NCBI GenBank assembly: GCA_963746255.1 | Contig: CAVVAJ010000001.1 | Coordinates: forward strand, 1,038,626-1,102,625 | Direction of reading: 5' to 3' | DNA length: 64,000 bases | Source of the DNA: DAOVXM01 sp963746255 | GTDB taxonomy: Bacteria > Chloroflexota > Anaerolineae > Anaerolineales > UBA4823 | In this document: positions 8,952 through 17,622 of the stretch, in pieces | Layout of the letters: every line of letters begins with the position of its first letter | How positions within the stretch are numbered: the stretch's first letter is position 1 | Position numbers and translations under genes: made by a program | The notes under the pieces: generated by a model | Seen by the model: only the letters and a program-made list of their open reading frames with translations | Database searches by the model: none | What the model was told of the DNA's origin: nothing

Positions 8952-9110
8952 CTAGGCTTTATCTTCACTGGGTAGGAAACGAGTCACGTTGGTACCGCAC
9001 ACAGGGCATTTGCCCTTGGCCATCCGGCGACCTTTATCGTTTGTCTCAACTCTTCCATCAGCGATCTTACGCTTATCACGACATTTTACACAATAGCCTT
9101 CATACTCCAT
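8952..9110 (-). CDS. Small zinc-ribbon-like protein, DUF5679 type
   Basis: A 52-residue protein with an obvious AAGGAGG site 9 bases before its ATG and its own terminator. It has two CxxC pairs, YCVKCRD near residue 7 and CPVCGT near residue 35, separated by a basic stretch (GRRMAKGK), as expected for a one-zinc ribbon. The pattern 'GYCVKCR..R.i.d......GRRM.KG.CPVCGT...RF' is the one I associate with DUF5679. Its function is unknown. It might bind nucleic acid or a ribosomal component, but nothing here proves it. Confidence 0.88.
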   Translation of the reverse strand: MEYEGYCVKCRDKRKIADGRVETNDKGRRMAKGKCPVCGTNVTRFLPSEDKA

Positions 9111-9339
9111 AATAAATCCTCCTTCACCTTGTTAGTCAGACAGTTAACAAATCTGCCTTTGAATTATTTGACGCGCCCATCCATTGGGCTGCGCTGCAAC
9201 GGTACTTCTCACCGCCTGAAATTGGTAGTTTTATTATACCAATCATTTTTAGAATTTGAAATAATGTGTTTTTGCCCGCTGGCGAGCAATCAATCTCCTA
9301 TCTATGGGCTGTGAAGATACCTTGGGTTAGTTTAAAGTG

Positions 9340-9364
9340 GGACGCCTGGCTATGCCAGGCGTCC
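9340..9364 (-). terminator. Possible terminator hairpin of the cytochrome/NrfD operon
   Basis: A perfect 11-bp stem GGACGCCTGGC/GCCAGGCGTCC with a 3-base loop lies 64 bases downstream of the NrfD stop. The following minus-strand tail (CACTTTAAAC) is only weakly T-rich. The remaining bases of 9111-9427 hold no recognised gene. Confidence 0.5.
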
Positions 9365-9427
9365 AGAGAGGAGGGTCGGTCCGGTTCGGTGCCGGCGACG
9401 ACTTTGAGGAGGCGTTTGCCCGCGAGC

Positions 9428-10681
9428 CTAATCAGCAGGGGCAACCACCGGCTGAACCGTACGCTCTTGTTGCTCTTGATGCGCATGTACTTGGCGGTGG
9501 TTCACTATGTTTAAGTACTGCACGCCAATCGTGAATGCGAAAAAGCCAAAGGCAATAATCCCCAACCCAGCCAATATTTCAACCAGCGATGGGAAATAAC
9601 TTATATAGCGGACAACAGTATTGAATGGTTCGTAGGTCATCACAACCAGCTGCCCGACGATATTCAAATCCCAGCGATAGGCGATCAAACCACCAACTAC
9701 CATCGCAAAAGCAATCATCCTGATAACTGGCTGGACGCGTAGTCGCTTGTTCAACAACAGTATGGCTGGCACTAAGATGCCCAGAATGATCTCACCAACC
9801 CAGAAGTTGAAGGCTAAAGTACCGCTAGTAAGCATCCAAAAACCCTCAGACCGGCCAGGCAAATAACTATATGTCATGGAAAATGCATCCCAGAAGCGCA
9901 GGTAAAGGTAAAGCAACAATCCCCAACCCACGAACACCGCAAGACTCTGGATCAGACGGTCATTTACCTTCGCGCGGCGGCTAAGACGTCCTGCAAGCAT
10001 TGATGCTAATAAGGTCATCGATATCCCTGCCAAGACCGCGGAGATGATAAATAGGTACGATAGCCCCGGGCGGAACCAGATCGGACGTGCTTTCAATACA
10101 CCATATGTAGCCCCCAGCGATGATTGGTGCAGCATGGAGAATGCCAAACCCGCGACGGCTAGGATCGGTGCAATATGATGCACTTTGACCAACCGAGCCG
10201 AAAGCCAGGGAAAGATGGATTTCATCCAAGGTGTATTCCCGATGATTGGCAGCATCTCCACAAGCAGCACACTGAAATATAAACCCACACACATCGTCAC
10301 CTCCCAGAGCACTGAGTGTGGGTTCCAGAATACAAATGCGTGCCAGAAGCGATCAGGACGCCCGATGTCCAACAGCAAGCACATCATTGCCATGCTATAC
10401 CCAATAATACCGATATATGTCGCGGTTTTAGCTACGGGTTCATATTTCTTAAGGCCCAGGATATAAACCGCCGCACAGAGGGAGAATGCCCCCGCGGCCA
10501 GGGCAATGGAAGACAAATCAATCGTGATCCACAACCCCCAAGGTACTAGGTCACTGAGATTGGTCAGCGACAGCCCTTCAATCAGCACCAGAATGCCACA
10601 CAGCGCACCGATACCAATCAGCGACAATAACCCCATCATCCAGATGCGATAGGGTGTGATAATTCTCGTCAATTGTTTCAT
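9428..10681 (-). CDS. NrfD/HybB-family quinone-interacting membrane subunit
   Basis: A 417-residue integral membrane protein with about ten predicted helices, of the polysulfide reductase NrfD family. Recognisable segments are GLWITIDLSSIALAAGAF, DIGRPDRFWHAFVFWNPHSVLWE and LLNKRLRVQP. NrfD proteins oxidise or reduce membrane quinones and pass electrons to an attached [4Fe-4S] ferredoxin-like subunit. The gene follows the FeS subunit by 4 bp and the multihaem cytochrome lies upstream, so the three products probably form one membrane complex. The C-terminal tail (QAHQEQQERTVQPVVAPAD-like) is soluble. No catalytic molybdopterin subunit is encoded nearby. Confidence 0.88.
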   Translation of the reverse strand: MKQLTRIITPYRIWMMGLLSLIGIGALCGILVLIEGLSLTNLSDLVPWGLWITIDLSSIALAAGAFSLCAAVYILGLKKYEPVAKTATYIGIIGYSMAMMCLLLDIGRPDRFWHAFVFWNPHSVLWEVTMCVGLYFSVLLVEMLPIIGNTPWMKSIFPWLSARLVKVHHIAPILAVAGLAFSMLHQSSLGATYGVLKARPIWFRPGLSYLFIISAVLAGISMTLLASMLAGRLSRRAKVNDRLIQSLAVFVGWGLLLYLYLRFWDAFSMTYSYLPGRSEGFWMLTSGTLAFNFWVGEIILGILVPAILLLNKRLRVQPVIRMIAFAMVVGGLIAYRWDLNIVGQLVVMTYEPFNTVVRYISYFPSLVEILAGLGIIAFGFFAFTIGVQYLNIVNHRQVHAHQEQQERTVQPVVAPAD

Positions 10682-10685
10682 CGCA

Positions 10686-11447
10686 TTACCCCTCTTGTAC
10701 CGGCAAATAGTAAACGCGCGGTTCGCACCCCAGGCCTTCCTTGGTGCGGAAGCTGGGGTTGGCTGCTAAAAGCTGGCTGACTTCTGAAGACGGATCGTTG
10801 AGATCACCAAAAATGCGCGCCCGAGTGGGGCAAGCCACCACACACGCTGGGGTTGCATTAGCGTTGACACCTGGCATCAAACCGTTCGCCAAGCCACGAT
10901 CAATCCGGTGATAGCAAAATGAACACTTTTCAACTACACCGCGTGGACGACGCTCTACTTCGGGGTAACCCCATTCAGGTACGGCTGGATTTTCTCCAGT
11001 AAATTCTACCCAATTAAATGATCGCGCCCCGTACGGGCAAGCCACTTCACAGTAGCGGCATCCAATGCAAAGGTCATAGTCCATCATCACGATGCCATCA
11101 GGCCGGTGATAGCTAGCCCTTACCATACAAACCTGTACACAAGTTGCATCCTCACAATGCATACATGGGCGCGGCAGGTAGACCTTACGGTTTCCAGCAT
11201 CCTCGACTTCAAAAACCTGGTTCCAGGATATGTCGGGGTTGACATCATTATGGGCACGGCAGGCCAAGGTACAGTAGCCGCAGCCAATGCACTTCTCCTG
11301 ATCGATCACCATCCCCCACTTATATTTGCTCTCACCTTGTGGGCCAGAGGCGCGGCCTTGGTTAGCGAAACGCAATCCGACAGCCCCTACCGCTCCAGCA
11401 GTCAGAGCACGGAGGAAATTTCTTCTGGTAAGTTTATTGTGCGCCAT
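10686..11447 (-). CDS. Tat-exported 4Fe-4S ferredoxin-type subunit (HybA/NrfC/DmsB-like)
   Basis: A 253-residue electron-transfer subunit. The N-terminus carries a twin-arginine signal (TRRNFLRALTAGAVGAVGL). Cys clusters typical of four [4Fe-4S] centres follow: CIGCGYCTLAC, CMHCEDATCVQVC, CIGCRYCEVAC, and CSFC with a later CVVACPTRA. The protein would sit outside the membrane between the nonahaem cytochrome encoded 3 bp upstream and the NrfD subunit encoded 4 bp downstream. The same module occurs in Nrf, Qrc and alternative complex III relatives. The exact physiological reaction cannot be told from this subunit. Confidence 0.92.
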   Translation of the reverse strand: MAHNKLTRRNFLRALTAGAVGAVGLRFANQGRASGPQGESKYKWGMVIDQEKCIGCGYCTLACRAHNDVNPDISWNQVFEVEDAGNRKVYLPRPCMHCEDATCVQVCMVRASYHRPDGIVMMDYDLCIGCRYCEVACPYGARSFNWVEFTGENPAVPEWGYPEVERRPRGVVEKCSFCYHRIDRGLANGLMPGVNANATPACVVACPTRARIFGDLNDPSSEVSQLLAANPSFRTKEGLGCEPRVYYLPVQEG

Positions 11448-11450
11448 CGG

Positions 11451-12434
11451 CTACTCCCGATCCCCATCATTGGCCTGCTGAATAGCGTTGTTTGCCCGTT
11501 TAGCAAACCGGCCTAATATTGGCGCAACGAGCATACCTGCCCCTAATCCAACCAAAACGGCCAGTAAGATAAAACCGATCGGACTAACCGGGGTCGGTGA
11601 CAGGCTCATAAATGACGGCTCTTCGATTGGGATAACCGGGGTCGGTTCGGTAACGCTTTCTACATTATTCATATCCGTCATCGAATGCTGCTGGTTATTA
11701 TGGCATGCACTGCAAGTGCCGAGGCGGACATGAAAACTGTGATCCCGGAAAGCATGACCGCGGCCAGGTTCATTGGTCAGTTCCCCCAAATGACAGTCTG
11801 CGCAGGAAAGTTCTTCCTGGTTGTGTTTTGTGAGCATGAATTCCGAATGCTTGGAATGGACGAAGTTTTCCGATCCGGGCTGATGGCAGGTTATGCACAG
11901 ATAGGAAGCCTCTTCATCTTTTATTCGACCAGCATGCGGGTTGTGACAGCTGACGCAAACCATGTCCGCCTGACCATGCTGGCTCAGCTTCCACTCAGTA
12001 TACGTCTCTGTATGGCAGCTGCCACACATATACGCCGAGCGCTCAATCGGCATCGGTTCTTCGGGGTGGTTGGGATTAATCGGATTGTGACACGCTAGAC
12101 AAGTTATCCCATCATCCACCCAGGTATTGGTAAGCGGGTCGTAGCCGGTTGTGTGGCAAGAGACACAGCGTGGCTCATCTTCCTCCTGCATTGGGTGGTT
12201 TGTATCCATAGATACGACGGGCTCTCCGTCAACATGGCATTGGCTGCAGGTTAACGCCCGCATATGTGCGCTACCTTCCCAGGCAAGCACGGTAGCTAAG
12301 TGGCATTCTCTGCAATCTAGAGGATTGGCCTCACCTTCCTGGTTGGCGGGTGCCGCCCAGACGGTAAAATTTGGCAGCAATAAGACTGCCAATACACACA
12401 GTAATCCCCCTGCCCGAATTAGACCGACTTTCAT
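11451..12434 (-). CDS. Membrane-anchored nonahaem cytochrome c
   Basis: A 327-residue secreted cytochrome. After a signal peptide (residues about 1-28, ending TVWAAPA) there are nine CxxCH haem c motifs: CRECH, CSQCH, CVSCH, CLACH, CGSCH, CVSCH, CITCH, CADCH and CSACH. Many His residues between them can act as distal ligands. A Pro/Thr/Ser linker leads to one C-terminal helix (FILLAVLVGLGAGMLVAPIL, about 286-305) and a cationic cytoplasmic tail. It is the first gene of the cytochrome-FeS-NrfD operon and is the likely electron entry or exit point outside the cell. It lacks the K-type CxxCK site of NrfA nitrite reductase. Confidence 0.9.
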   Translation of the reverse strand: MKVGLIRAGGLLCVLAVLLLPNFTVWAAPANQEGEANPLDCRECHLATVLAWEGSAHMRALTCSQCHVDGEPVVSMDTNHPMQEEDEPRCVSCHTTGYDPLTNTWVDDGITCLACHNPINPNHPEEPMPIERSAYMCGSCHTETYTEWKLSQHGQADMVCVSCHNPHAGRIKDEEASYLCITCHQPGSENFVHSKHSEFMLTKHNQEELSCADCHLGELTNEPGRGHAFRDHSFHVRLGTCSACHNNQQHSMTDMNNVESVTEPTPVIPIEEPSFMSLSPTPVSPIGFILLAVLVGLGAGMLVAPILGRFAKRANNAIQQANDGDRE

Positions 12435-12567
12435 TTATCGTCTCCTCAAATCGAATGGACTGACCCAATTAATGCCTGCTCCCAGGCAAACCTCTCTCTG
12501 AAGACAACTCTCCCGTGGTCTACACCATCGGTAGAGCAATTCACTGAATTATTTAGCAGTATTGAGG

Positions 12568-12810
12568 GGGTGCACGCCCGGCGACTACCAACTTGCAGGA
12601 ACGGCTCCGGCAGCATATGCGGGGCTTTTCGAGCCGCGAATTGGCTGACAAGTTGCCGCTGGCTTGAACATTGACCCTGTGGGAGAAAAGACGCTGATTG
12701 ACTGACGGATGCCTCTTGAACGCGCATAAATGCCCAAGCGTCGTGTAGGTTGTCGGTGGGGGCACAGCGCACGCAAGCTCGACGAACAGCGTTGGTAACG
12801 TCAAGATAGA
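12568..12810 (+). pseudogene. Possible decayed coding remnant, unknown family
   Basis: Inside the ~690-bp gap between the cytochrome and the next small gene, the plus strand shows protein-like pieces broken by stops and one frame change. One is LQERLRQHMRGFSSRELAD, and later, in another frame, RMPLERA-stop-MPKRRV leads into GCRWGHSARKLDEQRW. The text looks like a basic helical protein that has lost its frame, but I do not recognise the family and chance cannot be excluded. The rest of 12435-13121 shows nothing. Confidence 0.25.
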
Positions 12811-13121
12811 CTCCGGGCAAGTGGTCTGTTTACCAGTATTCGCTATATATGACGCTGCGACGTGGAAATGGATACGGTATAGTTTAAGAATTATTTAAGA
12901 AATTTATTGATTGAAATTATGAACCTTCCCCACCCATCAAATCCAACACCCGAAAGCGGGAATCAGATGGTCATGGGTTATGACAAGAAATGTCGAATAA
13001 TCCCCACCTGAATACCCCATCTTGGGATGGTCAGAGGGCTGCTTTGGGTAAGCATACAGAAGATAGATCAGTTAATTCGAGGGAGGTCGGTCGACATACC
13101 ATCCTGAACTCAAGAAAAAAT

Positions 13122-13355
13122 ATGAACACAACTAAGAAGTCGCCATCGCACTACCGGATCCAGGTCGCGAGGCAGCTTTACCCAAACTGGGCTGATTGGC
13201 TCCCAGGGTTCGAGCTGCGGTCAGCTGGCCAGCACGATAGCATGTTGGAGGGTGATGACATTTCACCCGACAAGCTGCAAGCAGTCCCTGCAGCAGCCCT
13301 TGACAGGCTGCGCAACCACGGTTTACCAATACTTTTAGTAGAGAGAATTGACTAA
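13122..13355 (+). CDS. Small conserved hypothetical protein
   Basis: A 77-residue protein with start M-N-T-T-K-K. It resembles a widespread family of small proteins of the form 'YRI.V.G.L...W.DWF.GL......G...L.G...DQAALHGLL.RIRDLGLPLLSVERID'. Here the matching parts are HYRIQVARQLYPNWADWLPGF, a weakened middle, and LDRLRNHGLPILLVERID at the end. The family has no established function. The middle is more divergent than usual, so this copy could be degenerating. No strong ribosome site is seen (an AAGAAAAAATATG context). Confidence 0.5.
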   Translation: MNTTKKSPSHYRIQVARQLYPNWADWLPGFELRSAGQHDSMLEGDDISPDKLQAVPAAALDRLRNHGLPILLVERID

Positions 13356-13516
13356 TGTTTTAGCCGAAGAATTTATCCCCCGAGGTTTTGCACCAAATCC
13401 TTATCCCGTTGACCCTCAGTAAATAATGATCACCCGATTAAATCAAAATAAGGCTCTGAATATTCCCACCAGCAAAAAAATTTACAATTGGCGGTATTCT
13501 ACTGCTGAGTGCACGG

Positions 13517-14755
13517 CTATGGGCGCGAAGGCGGTACAGTCGGTGCAGGATTGCTTGACCCGCCGGAGCCACCGGTTCCTCCAGCTCCCCCACTACTCGT
13601 AGTGGGTGTTACCAGTAAGGCAATTACCCAATCAGAGACGTCAATTACCAGATGCGCTTGGTCGGGTAGCCGGAAGCCATTAACTTCGACTACCCACTCA
13701 TTGTTGATATACCGGGCGCTCTCAGGGCTGAAAATCAGAGAGATTTCCACAACTTGACCGGGCTTAATAACTACATCTTCATACGGATAAGCCTGCTCAA
13801 CCACGACGCCAGCGACTGTGATAATCGGCGCCAATAAGCGACCCGAGAGCAGAGAGTAGATATTCAACGTGAACCAATCGCAGCCGCTTGTACTTTGGAT
13901 TGTCCATGTCACCTCTGGAGCAACAGGCAGCGTTCCCACCTCATAAGTATATCCAGGATCGGGGACTAGATCAGGTCCAGAAAGCAGTTCGTAGGTATAG
14001 GCCCGGATATCTGAGCAGTCATAAATCGATTGTAGGGAAAAAGCGGTAATCGTGGGCAGCGGAGTTGCACTTTGTATGGGAGTCGGGGATGGGGCAAGAG
14101 TGCTCGTCGGTTCCGGGGTCATTGTGGGAGGAAGTAGGGTCTCTGTTGGGGTGGGAGTTGGCGGGCTGAATTCAGCTGCGGAGGCCAACTGCTCGCTGCC
14201 ATCGCCTGGATCCCGGCCTGGTCCAAAGAAAATGAAATACCCGACGATACAGCTTATTATTATCCCAATCAGGGCTACGGCTGAGATGTAAATCCACCAG
14301 GCCGGTTTTCCAGCTGGTTCATCGATCTCCTCATTCACGAACCCAGCCGAACGCATCTGCTGCCAGGGCTCAATATCCCCATTGATGTCATCATCTTGAA
14401 TAACCACCTGCTTGAATTGTTCCACGTCCGAGTCAGTCTCACGGTTGAAGAACGGCATGCTGATTGCTGACGAGCGTGTCCGCCATGGTTGTGAGAGCTC
14501 ACCACGCAGTTCATTGGGCAGCGGTCCGTTCCAGGTTTTTGCGTAAATTTGGCAGTTCGTATGACCTCGGTTGAGGCAGTGTGATTGCTGGTATTGTTCG
14601 ATGACGGAGTGAGGTGGGTCAGCCCGGTAGCAAAAATGGTTCGTTTGCGGCCAGGCAAAATGGGTGTGTGGATCATCCTGCAAACCCAGGAATGGGCAAG
14701 CGGTTAATTGGCTTGCATCAAGTGATTGTAGACCGCCGTTGTCAAAGTTGCTCAT
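13517..14755 (-). CDS. Cys-rich 'CPFLG' domain protein with one membrane helix and extracellular C-terminus
   Basis: A 412-residue protein. The N-terminal ~60 residues carry a Cys/His pattern (ACPFLGLQDDPHTHFAWP, NHFCYR, HCLNRGHTNCQIY) seen repeatedly in Chloroflexota membrane proteins, possibly a metal or redox site. An acidic linker follows, then one helix (WWIYISAVALIGIIISCIVG near residue 178). Next is a Thr/Pro/Ser-rich extracellular stalk (PTPTPTETLLPPTMTPEPTS) and a beta-rich domain ending in a Gly/Pro tail. No enzyme motif is recognised. The Cys domain would be cytoplasmic and the beta domain outside, which suggests a sensor or wall-anchoring role; that is inference. Confidence 0.8.
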   Translation of the reverse strand: MSNFDNGGLQSLDASQLTACPFLGLQDDPHTHFAWPQTNHFCYRADPPHSVIEQYQQSHCLNRGHTNCQIYAKTWNGPLPNELRGELSQPWRTRSSAISMPFFNRETDSDVEQFKQVVIQDDDINGDIEPWQQMRSAGFVNEEIDEPAGKPAWWIYISAVALIGIIISCIVGYFIFFGPGRDPGDGSEQLASAAEFSPPTPTPTETLLPPTMTPEPTSTLAPSPTPIQSATPLPTITAFSLQSIYDCSDIRAYTYELLSGPDLVPDPGYTYEVGTLPVAPEVTWTIQSTSGCDWFTLNIYSLLSGRLLAPIITVAGVVVEQAYPYEDVVIKPGQVVEISLIFSPESARYINNEWVVEVNGFRLPDQAHLVIDVSDWVIALLVTPTTSSGGAGGTGGSGGSSNPAPTVPPSRP

Positions 14756-15029
14756 ACCAAATTTATCTGACCGGGCTTGCGGTCAATGCGCTACCGACAA
14801 TTAAACCATTACTTAAGTACTACTCACGGATAAATTCAGTATACCATGGATGAATGGATGAACTACGGAAATTCGCAGTATTGTTAGCACAATAAGAAGG
14901 AAGATATCAATCAACCTGGAACGGAAATAATTTCACATCCCAACCACAGCGGTCACGATACTTGCTCGCTATGGATATCCCTTGCCGTACATTCAAGATG
15001 CCGATAAAATATCTTCCAGAGAGGAGATT

Positions 15030-15887
15030 ATGGAAACAATACTAACAAACCAAGACACACGCGTAGTAATCAGCCCAACAAGCCCGTTTGTCATCATCGG
15101 TGAACGGATAAACCCAACCAGGCGAAAAAAGCTAGCCGCAGCGATGGCCACCGGAGATTTCAGCCTCGTCCAGCGGGATGCGCAGAATCAGGCTGCTGCA
15201 GGCGCCCAGGTGCTGGATGTCAATGCCGGCATCCCGGGTAGTGACGAACCGGCCCTGCTGCGGGCGGCCGTCGAAGCCGTGCTGTCGGTAACGAGCCAAC
15301 CACTGTGTTTAGATTCAGCCAACCCAGCTGCCCTGCAGGCTGCTCTTGAGATCTACCCGGGCAAAGCCTTGATCAACTCGACAACCGCCGAGCCAGACAT
15401 GATGGCGCGCGTGTTCCCGTTGGCTCAGAAGTATGGTGCTGCAGTAATCGGTGTGATCACCGACGAAAACGGCATTCCAGCCAGCGCTCAAGACCGTTTG
15501 GATGTCGCCCGCAAGCTGATTGCGGTTGCAGAGGATTATGGGATTCCCGCAGCAGACATCATTATCGACCCACTGGCTTTGACCGTGGGTGCGGACTTTA
15601 ATGCCGGTCGGGTGACGCTTGATGCGGTGCGTCTGATCCAATCTGAGTTGGGGGTCAACATCAGCCTAGGTGCCAGCAATGTCTCCTTCGGGCTACCGGA
15701 TCGCAAGATCGTAAATGTTGCTTACCTTGCCCTGGCAATTGCGAACGGACTCACCGCTGCCATTACCGATCCAACAGTGCCGGAAATCCAAACCACATTA
15801 CTCGCCTGCGACCTATTGCTCGGGAGAGATGAATATGCTATGAGCTGGATCAAGGCTTACCGTAAACGGAGCAAAGATGCCAGCTAA
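15030..15887 (+). CDS. Methyltetrahydrofolate:corrinoid methyltransferase (pterin-binding TIM barrel)
   Basis: A 285-residue dihydropteroate-synthase-like enzyme of the MetH/AcsE methyltransferase group. It shows the pterin-binding features GERINPTRRKKLAAAM at the N-terminus, VLDVNAGIPG, LCLDSANPAAL, LINSTTAE, DPLALTVG and SLGASNVSFGLPDR, which are the conserved beta-strand ends of the barrel. Such proteins move the methyl group of CH3-H4folate to a corrinoid protein or back. A corrinoid protein is encoded at 493, although not adjacent. The start at 15030 is preferred because AGAGGAG lies just upstream; an in-frame ATG at 14982 has no such site. The upstream gap 14756-15029 is empty. Confidence 0.9.
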   Translation: METILTNQDTRVVISPTSPFVIIGERINPTRRKKLAAAMATGDFSLVQRDAQNQAAAGAQVLDVNAGIPGSDEPALLRAAVEAVLSVTSQPLCLDSANPAALQAALEIYPGKALINSTTAEPDMMARVFPLAQKYGAAVIGVITDENGIPASAQDRLDVARKLIAVAEDYGIPAADIIIDPLALTVGADFNAGRVTLDAVRLIQSELGVNISLGASNVSFGLPDRKIVNVAYLALAIANGLTAAITDPTVPEIQTTLLACDLLLGRDEYAMSWIKAYRKRSKDAS

Positions 15888-15920
15888 ACCGAGCAAACAA
15901 ACAAGCTAAACGGAATATCA

Positions 15921-15964
15921 GCCCCGCGTAATATTGGTTCAAAATATCGTGGGGCATTTGTTTT
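15921..15964 (+). terminator. Rho-independent terminator after the methyltransferase
   Basis: GCCCCGCGTAATATT pairs with AAATATCGTGGGGC (one bulge), and the stem is followed by ATTTGTTTTC. It lies 34 bases past the stop codon. Confidence 0.7.
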
Positions 15965-15998
15965 CTGACTGAAATTCAAATGAACAAGGAGCATCATA

Positions 15999-16790
15999 AT
16001 GGTAGAAGCTGTAATAACCAAGCAAGACGGTGAACTGTTCGAAATCATCCTCAACCAACCCGCCAAGCGGAATGCGATCGACTGGGATACTTTTCCAGCC
16101 TTAGCAGCCGCGGTTGAAAGCGCCGAACGGGCTGTTGGTGTACGCGCCGTCCTGCTGACTGGTGCAGGCGCGGGTTTCTCTACAGGTATCGATCTGAATG
16201 CCTTAGCAAATATATCCAATCTTTTCGGAGAAAATTGGCAAGTGCGCATGCCATATATCATCGCGGAATTTCAATCCGTGCTCAACAAGCTCGAACGGCT
16301 CAGCTTGCCAACCATCGCACTGCTGCGCGGCTATGCGCTCGGACTCGGGTTGGAAATCGCTCTGGCGTGTGATTTCCGCATCGCTGCAAGGCACACCAAG
16401 TTAGCACTGCCCGAATCCCGTCTAGGACTCATCCCGGACGTCGGTGGTACGACACGCCTGACGCGTTTGATCGGTCCAGCTCGGGCAAAGGAATACATCA
16501 TGAGCGGGAAGCTCATCCCGCTGGATCAGGCGGAGGCTTGGGGATTAGTTAACCGGATAGTACCAACCCAGGACCTCCGCTCGTATGCACTGGAATTTAT
16601 CGCTGAATTAAATTCCGCCGCACCTCGCGCAGTCAGTTATGCGAAGCGCGTGATAGATGATCTAGAAGACTTGCCGCGCGGTTTGCGACTTGAGATCTGG
16701 GCGCAGTCCCAGCTAATCCAAACCCAAGATTTCCGAACTGGATTGCAGAGCGCGCTGCACAAATCCACGCCACACTGGCTGGGGAAATAG
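15999..16790 (+). CDS. Enoyl-CoA hydratase/isomerase family protein
   Basis: A 263-residue crotonase-fold enzyme. The oxyanion-hole segments are GAGAGFSTGIDLNAL (near residue 56) and RGYALGLGLEIALACDFRIA (near residue 110). The third signature PESRLGLIPDVGGTTRLTRL carries the position of the second catalytic acid as Asp. The first catalytic Glu of true hydratases (G-G-G-x-E-L) is replaced by the pattern LGLGLEIAL, which still keeps Glu. AAGGAG precedes ATG 15999. It probably acts on an acyl-CoA in beta-oxidation or amino-acid catabolism; the substrate is not determinable. It is followed directly by a MITE-like repeat. Confidence 0.92.
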   Translation: MVEAVITKQDGELFEIILNQPAKRNAIDWDTFPALAAAVESAERAVGVRAVLLTGAGAGFSTGIDLNALANISNLFGENWQVRMPYIIAEFQSVLNKLERLSLPTIALLRGYALGLGLEIALACDFRIAARHTKLALPESRLGLIPDVGGTTRLTRLIGPARAKEYIMSGKLIPLDQAEAWGLVNRIVPTQDLRSYALEFIAELNSAAPRAVSYAKRVIDDLEDLPRGLRLEIWAQSQLIQTQDFRTGLQSALHKSTPHWLGK

Positions 16791-16796
16791 CTGTTC

Positions 16797-16911
16797 CTAG
16801 CGTTCCGTCAATTGTGATTATTTAGGTAGAATAGATCGTGGACGGAACACTTTAAGCTTTGTGAAGGGTGTAATCACCAGGTATCGAATGAGACTTTCAT
16901 ACTTGACAAAG
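16797..16911 (+). repeat. MITE-like element, copy 1 (two tandem hairpins)
   Basis: It starts CTAGCGTTCCGTCA and ends CTTGACAAAG, with internal GACGGAACAC and GCTTTGTGAAGG arms forming two consecutive imperfect hairpins. It shares the whole layout with 26675-26791 and, reversed, with 36356-36477. This copy has the most substitutions and no clean CTAG at its right end (GGGCCTACG), so it looks like the oldest. Confidence 0.75.
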
Positions 16912-16962
16912 GGCCTACGTGGCAATTATCCAAACCACTCATAAGCAACCAGGAGGACCGAG

Positions 16963-17598
16963 ATGCCCACCGAATCTGCCAAACAAGCCTTAGAGCTGCT
17001 GCGCACCGGCAGCACTTTCCAGTGGTATGTCATCCCACTATTTGCGCTGGCAGTCTATGTCTATGCTGTAGAAATCGAACGCCAGAACTGGGATAAGGTC
17101 TTCGCTGGTTTAGCTTTCTGGGGGATGGATTGGTTCAATGAGATCTGGAATGGTTTAGTCTTCCATTTCACCCAATATGCACCGGTATGGGCGGCGCCAG
17201 GCAGCACGGCGTACTTGATCCTGATCGGATTGAATATCGAGATCGGCTTCATGTTCGCCATCGCAGGAGTGGCCTTCTCCAAAATGCTGCCACCCGACAA
17301 ATCGCTCAAGATATTTGGCATCCCCAACCGGCTCCTATTTGCCCTGTTGGGATCGGCTTTTTGTGTATTTATCGAGATCCTGCTTAATCAGGTGAACGCG
17401 CTTACCTGGGATTATCCCTGGTGGAGCGCTCAGGCTCCCTGGTTGATATTCTTGATCGGCTACCTGCCGTTCTTTCTAGTCTCGTTTTGGGTGCACGATA
17501 TGGAGAGAACCCGCTCGAAGATCATTACGGTCAGCGCCATCTTGATCTTCGATCTGATCGGTCTAGTGGTGTTCGCTGGGCTGCTCAAGTGGATCTGA
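16963..17598 (+). CDS. Uncharacterised multi-pass membrane protein
   Basis: A 211-residue protein with about six predicted membrane helices (for example WYVIPLFALAVYVYAV near residue 21 and IITVSAILIFDLIGLVVFAGLL at the end). Aromatic-rich conserved-looking loops are present (FWGMDWFNEIWNGLVFHFTQY and NALTWDYPWWSAQAPWL). A clear AGGAGG site precedes the ATG. I do not recognise an enzyme or transporter signature. The Trp/Asp/Asn loops could bind a lipid head group or polar ligand, but this is only a guess. It stands alone after the MITE and is convergent with the ABC permease gene. Confidence 0.8.
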   Translation: MPTESAKQALELLRTGSTFQWYVIPLFALAVYVYAVEIERQNWDKVFAGLAFWGMDWFNEIWNGLVFHFTQYAPVWAAPGSTAYLILIGLNIEIGFMFAIAGVAFSKMLPPDKSLKIFGIPNRLLFALLGSAFCVFIEILLNQVNALTWDYPWWSAQAPWLIFLIGYLPFFLVSFWVHDMERTRSKIITVSAILIFDLIGLVVFAGLLKWI

Positions 17599-17622
17599 AC
17601 TCTATCTCTGCCTTTACGAATT

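Noticed and set aside
12446..12820. 124-residue minus-strand frame with several Cys
   Set aside because: It lies opposite the protein-like plus-strand remnant and shows no motif or ribosome site; more likely a shadow.
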